Below are positions 55,566-64,000 of a stretch of DNA of 64,000 nucleotides, piece after piece. This DNA comes from Scolanthus callimorphus (taxonomy: Eukaryota > Cnidaria > Anthozoa > Actiniaria > Edwardsiidae): the NCBI GenBank assembly GCA_033964015.1, contig CM066919.1, positions 22,351,421 to 22,415,420 of the forward strand, given 5' to 3'. The notes under the pieces were generated by a model. The model had not been told where the DNA came from and ran no database searches. It was given only the letters and a program-made list of their open reading frames with translations. Numbering within the stretch: the stretch's first letter is position 1; every line of letters begins with the position of its first letter. The translations under genes were made by a program, and so were the position numbers.

Positions 55566-58500
55566 TTAAAACGTCTGTAAAAAGACGGACAAAATGTAAG
55601 CAACTGAACCTTTCACGATATTGTGAGAACAAAACCCTTGGGCCGTTACGACTCGTTCCGACTCGCAGCTTTTGCTGCTCAAAACAGACACGCATTGTTC
55701 TCATCCCATTTATGTTGCGTGCGAGACATCGTGAAAACTGCCAATTGAGAACGAAGCTGATGGGAAAATGTTTGGCATAATATCACGGACATACCTCCTC
55801 GTCATCACATTCTTGAGTCCAGTGTCCAAACACTAACACAGATAAATAACAGGAAAGTACATTAGTGGGACGTCAGAAGGATGGAAACAAAAGTCCTTTA
55901 CTGAGAATAAGATTCTTGTATTGGTATTATTCCTATCAGCGTTAGAAAAATGCCTAGCATATTAACATATTCTATCATGTTGATGTTGTAACATATTTTA
56001 TATGTGTTTATATAGCGCTTAATTCCATAGGCTCTAAGCACTTTGCGAGATGTCTGATCTCTAAGATGCGGACTGCAGTTTTACAGTGCAGTTTACAATC
56101 ATGAGTGGGGTTATATATCATATTGTAGTGAGTTCTGTCACTGAGCAAGCCTAGCGGTTCTTTAACGTCCCTCATGATCAGCTTTGGTGTAGTGTATTGA
56201 GAGGCGGGATCTCGGTTTATTGTCTCATCCGAAAGACGACCGTGTTTGGAGTCCGTGTTTGTTTGCTTGGTTAATGTTCCGCTAGCCGAAGGCATTGTTG
56301 TATGTATCACGTAAAGCAGTGTCCTCAAAGTTGGAAGTCCCTGTTCAATTCGATGGGGAAAATGTAAAATACCTATTAGGGAGATCCTTACTCCTAGTAA
56401 TGGGCTCTTGATGTAAAGTAATAAACCCTTAACGTTGCTGTACTGTATGTTGCCGTATATTCAGTCTACATGGAAGTCGATAGAGTGACTACATATATGC
56501 TGAGTCTGGGCTCAAAATGAACTTGGTCGTAAACTGGCTGACTTTTGTGACAAATATCGATGTTCTTCCCAGCGGGGGTAAGGGGAGGGGGGGGACCTCT
56601 GGTGTATCCATCCATCTATATTTGGGCTTACACCTGAGCATTATAGGGAACTTCAAACTAGCCAAGCAAGAAATAAAAAAAGTGGCGCTCAAAGCATTAT
56701 ATAAATTAAGAAAAGAAATGGGCGAGCATTTCCGAGACGATGTAAGGGTAACCATGAAACTTTTTGACGCCTTAATAGCCCCTATCTTGTTATACGGTAG
56801 TGAAGTCTGGGGGGTAGATTGTCAGGAGAAATTAGAAAGGGACCCCATCGAAATTGTGCACACAAAATTTATCAGATGGTTACTGGGGGTTAATAAATAC
56901 TGCAGCTCAAGTGCATGCCGATCTGAAGTAGGGAGATTCCCACTCCGTGTCCAGGCAAAATGCAGAGCTATCAAATACTGGCAAAAACTAAGTAGTGACG
57001 AAGACAATAAGTTAGCGCGAAAGGTCTTAAACGACATAACACGACCTGAAGAAAATAAAGAATATTGGCCATGCAAATTACATAGCATTTTAAATCGTTT
57101 AGGACTGGGCGAAATATGGCTGATTCCAAATCCATCAGCCATCATTCTTTATTTTATCAGACAACGAATGCAAGACATAGAACAGCAATCATGGATCAGT
57201 AACATACACGATGATAAAAGAAAAGACCCTAGACAAAGAAACAAATTAAGAACCCTTAGAAAATTCAAGCTAACGTTTGACCTGGAAAGCTATCTTAACA
57301 ACGTCAAAAACATAAATCAGCATGACAAAACTAAGATTAAGCAACCATGACCTAATCATCGAAACCGGGAGACATAGTAGGCCATATAAAGAATTAGAAG
57401 AAAGAATATGTCCTCTTTGCAAAAATGATGTTGAAGACGAAGAGCATTTCATTCTCAAGTGTCCAAACTACAAAAACCTTCGAAATGAACTTTTCCATGC
57501 CATAGAAATAGAAACCAAAATCAACCTACGCGAAATGGCCCCATTTACCAGAATAATGTCTCTAAAATTTAAAGAAAATATCCAAAAAACTATAGCAAAA
57601 TTTGTCTGGGAGGCCAAAACGGAACGACAACGACTACTTTGTAAAAGCACCCCATCATGATGAAGCCTTTGGACCCTCGTGGTCAAATAAAAGTGAAATT
57701 GAAAATTAAATTTAGATAAAATATTAATGTATTTTTCTTTTTTAAAATTTATTGGAGTTATACTTAGGTAAATATTTTTACACGGTTCCAATAAATCTAT
57801 GCTATGCTATGCTATGCTATATATATACATATATCTTTATTTAAGCACGCTGGCCACAACAACTGTCTATTTACAACTTGAAAAGGCTCAATACAGACGC
57901 TGATTTCCATGTGGGGCGTGTGTCTGAACATGGGTATATGGTATGCAAAAGGATAACCACTAGCATAGCCCAGCAGCGACACCCCTCTTTATCAGGCGCT
58001 TAAAAGCGGATAGCGATTTGGCCATTTTGGCCTCTTTTGAAAGAGAATTCCATAGCATGGCGCCATGATGTGACATCCGGGGGCACGGGTATGGGTTGTG
58101 GGGGATTAGGTGGTTGGATCTCGGAAACCCAAAGGGGGATCGGTTTTTTTCTCCCTACCTTCGCATATCGTACAATAAGGCCGCTCCTCATGCCGTGTCC
58201 CGTGATGCTTCACGCCCTCCTCCTCTGGTGGCGGTCCGGAGCACTGGGTCGGGCAATCATCCGTGTCATGGAGGTCAAACTCGTCACAGATGTCACAAAA
58301 TAAACGCTGCTTGAACCGGGGCAAGACAGGCTCGTCAAGATCAGGCCTGGAATTTGACAGACGACCCGGTATGTTCATAAAACACACACATAACAACAGC
58401 AACTACAAATAGCGTAAAAAATCAAGACCTTGTGTTCAAGGTCTTCGGGGATAAGTAATCACGAGAGGCCGTACACTCGAGATTGAAAAAAAATCCAGGA

Positions 58501-61500
58501 GTTTTGAGGATGTTTTTCAATTTTTTCCAGGACAATTTTAAATTTGCTTAACAATTTTTTTTTTTGGATCAAGTTTTTTCGAATGATTCTTGGTTTTGTA
58601 AATGATGGAGTTCATTCCTCTTCCATGAGTTTCATTCGGGAGTTTTCCAAGACTTTAAAGGACTTTACAGGTATTCGAGAGGCACGCAACCCCTGAATCA
58701 TAGTCTGGCAGAACTAAAGGGAAACAAACGAATGCGAGAAGAACAAGAAACAAAAACTCTGAATGCTGGGTGAACACATGGATCCTTACGAATGGAAAAA
58801 TTCTACCACAGGGATCCTTACGAATGGAAATATTCTACCACAGGGATCCTTACGAATGGAAAGATTCTACTTACGATTCAATCCCGTTTCTCTCATTAAT
58901 TCCACCCATCATAAGAACCTCAATTTGATGCTGATTCGCTTCATTCTTTTTCTGTTAATAGAAACGCTTGAGGTTAAAGAGGCGAACTTTAAAAGGCATA
59001 AACAAAGAATCACTGGAATTTACTAGATCATAGCGAATTAAGAGGATAGGGCGAGAGAGCGGAAACGACCAATTCAATATATAAGCTTTAGAGTCCGTAT
59101 GCGAGACGTTTCTATGACCAACTTAACGTTTCTATGACCAACTTAATTCCAAATTTGAAAGAAATTTGAAGAATATGAATTTGAGATATGATTGAGCAAT
59201 GTTGGTATAATTCCTGATCAAAGTACTAATTCTCCCATAAAATGGCAAAGAAATCAAAGTTTAAAGCCTAATATCTCAAAGACTGATCCATTAGAAATAA
59301 GTCATGTTTGATATTGGTTTTTGATCACATAAGGAGTCTCTATGCAAAAAAACATGAAGCTTATCTGAGTTAACCTGACCGAAATTTAGTGATTCTTGCA
59401 GGTCATTTTCGCTCTTTCGGGTAGGGCAGTACACACCTGAAGGTCAACTATAACGGAGTTCAGGAAGTCCACCTGTGAGATATACAGAAGAACAAAATTC
59501 ACTCTTTTCTGTCAAGGTCGACATTTCTGGGTAAACAAACATCATTGATGTTTGTTTACCCAGGATGTAGAAATGTTTGAGAGGGGTAAGGTCCTAAATA
59601 AGAAACTTACGACGTTCTGGAGACAAAAGAGCGATCTATATAGGGCCCCCTATATACTGGGCAGAGACAGTCGGACAGACAGAAAGATCAAGGACAGATC
59701 AAGCACATTTTGTAGTGCATGTCTGCTGTATTCAAAATGATAGACTCCAAAGCTCAGTTGACAGAAACGAGACAGCAATGATTTCCATTTTCAATTGTCA
59801 CTCTAAAGACACGGAAAACTCGAGTGTATTGCGGTGTAAATTACTAAAAAACAAGACAATAAAGGCGTTGCATACGAGTCTTCAAAATACGCTCAACCGG
59901 AGCAATTAGAGAGAGCGTATTCGACCGCAGAATTCAGCGGTAAAATGAAGTGGAATGTTAAAATGTTGTTCCTTCATTCCCAAGGAGAACATGAGTAAAA
60001 CCGCCATTTTAAATATACCTGGGCCTCCGCACTCTCCTTCTCGGCTTGAATGGCATCCATCAGGTCTTGCATTTCGTTTATCTTGGTTCGTAATTCATCA
60101 TCTGGAATCAACATAATATTGTTACTCGCCGATTCTGCATCAAAGAGCACATCGAAGAGCTGTGTGACGGTTATTTGAATAAATTTGTAAATACAGCTCT
60201 CAATTTGTATGTACTCATCCCCAAATCACTTGTTATAACCCTAATAAACAATGCAGGTAAGTTTATCGGCAAGACTGCCGATTTTCAAACAAATTTTAAT
60301 GTAACTTCAATCTTTGAAAACTGTGCATCCTAAAAAAGTTCAAAAACTCATTGTGGCAATCCATTTTCATAAGCTCTGTAATGGGTCCATTAAGCCTACA
60401 ATCAAGCTCAATCATGATCGCTTTGTAGCTAAAGGGCTATTTAGGGGCCGACCATTAAACTCTTGAGGGAGGGGGCTTTTTTTGGGGGAAAAAAAAAATT
60501 CTCACCGCATAACAGAAGTATAAAAAAAATCTTGCACTGACAAAAAAGCCACCCCCCCGCCTCAAAAGTTAAATGGTCGGCCCTTTAACAAACCTAGACT
60601 AGTATTAGGCTATCCATCTGTTTTTTGGTATGTTTTTTTACATCACCAAAAGTGTGCTAAAATCGTGATACCGCTCGTTTAATCGTGGGATGACAAAGGG
60701 TTGTCAATACGTTTTAAAGAAGCTGAAACAGGAAACTATTTATTGTATCACAAAAATAGCACCCGAAACAGAAAAAAGGCAACCAAACGAAAGCTATATC
60801 ACAAAAGAAATTACGGGGTATGCATTTACCTCGTTTTTTAAAAATACTGTGAACTCTGCTCAAACTAATTAATAGACCTCTCTTGGGCGTAATGTTGTCC
60901 CATTTCAGATCACGTGGTATTCATTTGAATATTCTTTCTTTGTTTGGGTTGCTTCAATATTCATATATCCTTCCGCGCGTAGCAGAAAAACAAAGAAAGA
61001 ATACTCATGGGAATGCCATGTGATCTGAGGGGCAACATTACGCCCAAGGTAAATAGGCCGTCAACTGTGTTTTCAAAGCGTCCAAAAAGAGAGAGAGACA
61101 TACTAACCGTGTATACCCGAATCTATAGATATTGGTCTGGGAGGTTTATTAGAAGTTTGTTTCTTCAAACCCTCTACCTGCAAATAAACAAAAACAGCTT
61201 ATCAGTGCTTCCGATATATAAGCTCCCCGCGAGTTGTACTGTTTCATTATCGGCACCTTTTTGAGGTTTCACTTTTGGTCATGGATTGGTTTACGATTGG
61301 CAACGTGGATAGTTTAGGTTTTAATACCATGTCTCATTCTCACCTCCCCGACCATTCTACGAGCTTTGGACGTTATTCCTGGAATAGACCTTTCCCGCTC
61401 GAACGGGGGTCCTGTGGTGTGTTGACCTAACTGGCATTCAAGCGAGCAAAATCTTTTGCAAGGACAAGGTCTTTAAAGAGCCCGTGTCAACCGCCATTTT

Positions 61501-63944
61501 GACAGCATAGCAACATACCAAGTCAGAAAAAGCATCCATTTCCATCGGCTGATTTAGAGAATATAGTGCAATGTTCCCAATTGAATTTGGTAAATCAAAT
61601 CTGAAACTTTGTTTTTAGATGTTTATTAAGAAATTTCTACATGTAATTCGTCAATATCAAACGAAAACAAAGGAGTGGCTGACACGGGCTCTTTAATATT
61701 GATGAAACCAAACAAAGAAACGGTTTTTCATGTGTGCCAGGTAGGGAAATAAACTACAGCCCTTGCATTCAAAACTCGCAGTCTTATAGTGAATTCACAC
61801 TCGTCGAGTAAACATGTTTCATTAAACTTAGTAAATTTAAACCTAAATTTGGTACAAATGTCCCGACAGTATATATCATTAGAGGCAAACAACACATTGG
61901 CAGTTCAAAAAAATAGCCGTACTCCCCTATGGAGGAACTCCAAATTTTCCAAAATTGCTCTACCCCTGTGGAAATTCCAAAATCTCCTGCACAATCCCTG
62001 TAGAAATTTGAAGCAGCCCCTGTGAAAATTCCACAATCATGTGACCCCTGCGGAAATGCAAATGGATGCGGTGCAAAAGTAATGGCGCTGTGGAAATTCC
62101 AGGGTCAAAAACAACGACCCCTGTGGAAATTCCAGGTTCCTCGATAGGGGGGTAACGGATATAAAATGGAACAGCCCATTGGCAGTTGTGATGTTTCACA
62201 AGATTTTCACAAAATTTTGAAACATGTTTAGTCTGAACATGTTTCATCCCTAGTTTGCACGCAATATCACTCTATCAACTATAACTTCATTAAACATGTC
62301 CATTCGTACCTCTAGTTTTAATTTCGCTACTTCTACATCCTTATTCTTCAGCGTCATCTTTACTGATTCAAGTTGTGATTTGAGATCTACCGTACCAGTA
62401 GTTTCTCTGTAGGAAAATATAAAGGAAACACGTAATTAAAGCTGTTATGTCTTAGTCGCCATGTCATTGAATTGAGGTTGTCAAACCGGTTCAACATTCC
62501 CGATAGAGCAGATTTCAGATGAATGTCAAAAATTAAATGCAAATACAAAACTACTAGCCAATCAGGAGTAGAAGCCATTCAACAACAAACCAATCAGGAG
62601 GCGAAGTAAGTCAGACTTGCGTTTAGTCATGACGTGAGCAATGGCGCGTTTTGATTTAGTTCACAATTTGATTGGCTGAAAGACAAAAGACATTGCTCTC
62701 GACCAATAGAAACTAAACACAAGTCTGACTTCCTTTCGACCGTCATCTGAAACCCGCTCTATCACTTGACGCGAAATTTTCAGCTACGCTTTGCAGATGC
62801 TTTGATCATGTTTTAACATCCATGATATAGCTGAACAAGCACTGAAACATTCTGATCACGTTGGAAATAACCAGGGTTCGTACGCCCTGAAACTTTCAGA
62901 AATCCAGGGGTTTTCCAGGAGGTTTATCACAATTTTTCCAGGAGTTTTCAAGACGTTTTTCTGCCAACCCACTTTAAGAGACAGTTTTTCCAGGAGCCGC
63001 ACGAACCCTGAATAATGTTAATCGATATTGAATAAATGTGTTAAACTGGTTGCCTAAAAGAACAGAACTGGATCAAACAGGGTCAAGAACTGGATCAAAC
63101 AGGATCAAGAACGGGATCGAACAGTATCCAGAACGGGATCAAACCGGATCAGAGACTAGACTAGGCTAGACTAGCGTCGCCAGAAGGAAAAAAAACAGAT
63201 CTACAAGGAGACGTACCTCATTCTTGTTTCACTTAGTTCCGCTGTTAACGTTGCGATTTCGCTACGAGCTCGAGCTAATTCTTCATTTACCTTAAATGAT
63301 TAATGACAGAGATAAGGCTTAAGAATAACGAAATTAGCGGGTATAAGTATGTTAAAGGACAAATAATGTAAGACAAAAAAATGGACGGTTTTTTATTGCG
63401 CGCGCAACACAACAAAGAAAGCTGTCAAACACTGGAGGACATTGCTCCATCTCACCAAATGGATGAGTATTAACTGACTACGTTTGTTGCATCGCAAAGC
63501 GTTCCAAACAGATTCTAAAACATATTGCAATTGAACATAAAATATTTTCCATATTTTGACAAACAATCCGATCATATAGTTCAGACTGAGATCCCGTTCA
63601 CACGAGACCGGTACAAAACCAGACCGGTACAATTCTGCTACGGTACCGCCTGTTTTTACGGTACCTGTATAATTCTGACACGTTTGGCAGCAGTCTTCAC
63701 ATGGCTTAGCCGTGCCAAAATCGGTTCGGTGCCGCCAGTTTTGTACCGGTCTAGTGTGAACGGGGTCTGATTCTCACGCACCTTGTCATTATTTGCGGCT
63801 GATGACTTGTAACGTTCTAATTCAGAAACAGCAGATGTTCTAGAATGCTCCAGCTCAGACACTTGCTCTTCTAGCAGATCCCGCTGCTGTTCTATCACCG
63901 AGTATTTTCTTTGGAAACTTTCTCTATCTGTATTGGCATCTGAC
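55566..63944 (-). CDS. CLIP1: CLIP-170 homologue, C-terminal part (partial; 5' end outside window)
   Basis: Ten exons in matching phase: 63944-63782, 63290-63217, 62406-62310, 61177-61117, 60101-60019, 59472-59437, 58951-58875, 58346-58159, 55832-55795, 55574-55566 (stop). The first five encode heptad-rich coiled coil (LLEEQVSELEHSRT, ARARSEIATLTAEL, MDAIQAEKESAEAQ). The 36-nt exon encodes VDFLNSVIVDLQ, the conserved block near the end of CLIP-170. Zinc knuckle 1 is FCDICDEFDLHDTDDCPTQ. Knuckle 2 is split by an intron (RPYCTICE + FGHWTQECDDEE). The last exon adds only Thr-Phe, giving a terminal EETF, the CAP-Gly-binding motif of CLIPs. CLIP-170 tracks growing microtubule plus ends and recruits dynactin through this tail. 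The N-terminal CAP-Gly domains would be encoded beyond 64000. No frame break is seen. Confidence 0.92.
56005..56340 (-). mobile_element. Diverged SINE-like element
   Basis: On the minus strand it contains GTCTTTCGGATGAGACAATA+AACCGAGATCCCGCC, then ACACTACACCAAAGC and AGGGACGTTAAAGAACC, in the same order as the body of the element at 40531-40830. The tail, TTAAGCGCTATATAAACAC, is typical of repeat-derived 3' ends. It lies in a CLIP1 intron. Confidence 0.5.
56560..57823 (+). pseudogene. 5'-truncated LINE (CR1/L2-like RT tail), frameshifted
   Basis: An open frame from about 56600 to 57347 carries LFDALIAPILLYGSEVWGVD, a signature of the region C-terminal to the reverse transcriptase in CR1/L2-type LINEs. 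It is overlapped by a second frame (57322-57657) with the C-terminal zinc-finger-like ICPLCKNDVEDEEHFILKCP. The two belong together, so a frameshift at about 57320-57345 has broken the reading. The copy ends in (CTATG)n at 57797-57820, as LINEs of this type end in short repeats. It sits antisense in the CLIP1 intron between exons ending 58159 and starting 55832. Confidence 0.78.
58770..58872. repeat. 32-bp minisatellite, three units
   Basis: GGATCCTTACGAATGGAAA+xATTCTACCACAG occurs three times; the last unit runs into the donor of the CLIP1 exon 58951-58875, whose GTAAGT (complement TTACGATTC) resembles the repeat's own CTTACGAAT. Confidence 0.75.
59200..59395. repeat. Inverse copy of the 48150-48330 dispersed repeat
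   Basis: TAATTCCTGATCAAAGTACT and AGCCTAATATCTCAAAGACT are inverses of segments at 48290-48330 and 48240-48270. It lies in the CLIP1 intron just downstream of the 36-nt exon. Confidence 0.6.
60873..61060. mobile_element. Inverted-repeat MITE in a CLIP1 intron
   Basis: GGGCGTAATGTTGTCCC and its inverse GGGGCAACATTACGCCC, with inner CAGATCACGTGGTATTC / GAATGCCATGTGATCTG. It ends about 60 bp from the donor of the exon 61177-61117. Confidence 0.6.
61918..62150. repeat. CCCCTGTGGAAATTCCA minisatellite
   Basis: About six units with variable spacers. Built on the same core as 37450-37735. Confidence 0.6.
62504..62761. mobile_element. MITE family M1-related element, copy 5
   Basis: TAGAGCAGATTTCAGATGAA at the left and TCATCTGAAACCCGCTCTA at the right. 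The interior has mirrored AACAAACCAATCAGGAG-type segments. It lies in the CLIP1 intron between the exons ending at 63217 and starting at 62406. Confidence 0.65.
62872..63012. mobile_element. hAT-like MITE CAGGGTTCGTACG
   Basis: CAGGGTTCGTACGCCCTGAA at the left, GCCGCACGAACCCTG at the right; AATAA-like flanks on both sides. The interior repeats TTTTCCAGGAG. A related TTTTCCAGGA sequence without ends lies at about 58490-58660. Confidence 0.6.
63069..63152. repeat. 21-23-bp minisatellite
   Basis: Four units of GAACTGGATCAAACAGGATCA with substitutions, in a CLIP1 intron. Confidence 0.7.
63590..63769. mobile_element. MITE family M4, single copy
   Basis: GATCCCGTTCACACGAGACC at the left and GTCTAGTGTGAACGGGGTC at the right, with internal CCGGTACAATTCTG repeats. 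Ends 12 bp from the CLIP1 exon donor at 63782. The same family occurs inside the CACTA element at 32400-33000. Confidence 0.75.
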
Positions 63945-64000
63945 CTAGAGTATATGAATCAAAGCATTAGTTAGAAATGTCGACGGGGTTGTTTACACAT

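Noticed and set aside
57797..57820. CTATG microsatellite as an independent feature
   Set aside because: It is the natural 3' terminus of the truncated LINE.

Overview
The window looks like nuclear DNA of an animal, most probably an anthozoan cnidarian such as a stony coral. This is inferred from small exons joined by phase-consistent GT-AG introns, an AT-rich background, a very high load of short inverted-repeat transposons (MITEs), and a CLIP-170 gene whose C-terminus resembles the vertebrate one. There is no bacterial operon structure. Species cannot be fixed from sequence alone.

Left part (1-39.7 kb): a cluster of paralogous genes for small four-pass membrane proteins with Pro-rich tails. 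Two first-exon copies lie at the left edge on the minus strand (1-55, and 1059-1207 with a frameshift). A complete five-exon minus-strand gene (gene B) spans 3006-11389. A divergent six-exon plus-strand gene (gene D) spans 14939-39687. Their introns are packed with MITEs, several of which end within 10-50 bp of a splice site.

The last intron of gene D holds the most notable object in the window: an apparently complete 13,058-bp CACTA-type DNA transposon (25922-38979). It has 21-bp perfect terminal inverted repeats starting CACTG, a 2-bp TG target duplication, and subterminal arrays of GTC/GAC motifs. It carries two divergent genes that can both be read in full: a nine-exon minus-strand gene for a 565-residue SAM-domain protein, and a nine-exon plus-strand gene for an 848-residue C2H2/DDE-type transposase. 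The start codons are 329 bp apart, so the two genes probably share a promoter region. The element has itself collected MITEs, including a perfect 119-bp-arm palindrome.

Middle part (39.7-55.5 kb): mainly transposon-derived. It holds SINE-like, LINE, Gypsy and MITE remnants, tandem duplications, long G tracts, and one plausible small gene for a secreted four-cysteine peptide (46210-46485, minus) with a TATA box and 5' UTR exon upstream.

Right part (55.5-64 kb): the 3' half of a CLIP1 (CLIP-170) homologue on the minus strand. Ten exons in matching phase encode the distal coiled coil, a 36-nt microexon, both zinc knuckles, and a 9-nt final coding segment giving the C-terminal EETF. A dead LINE fragment sits antisense in one of its introns.
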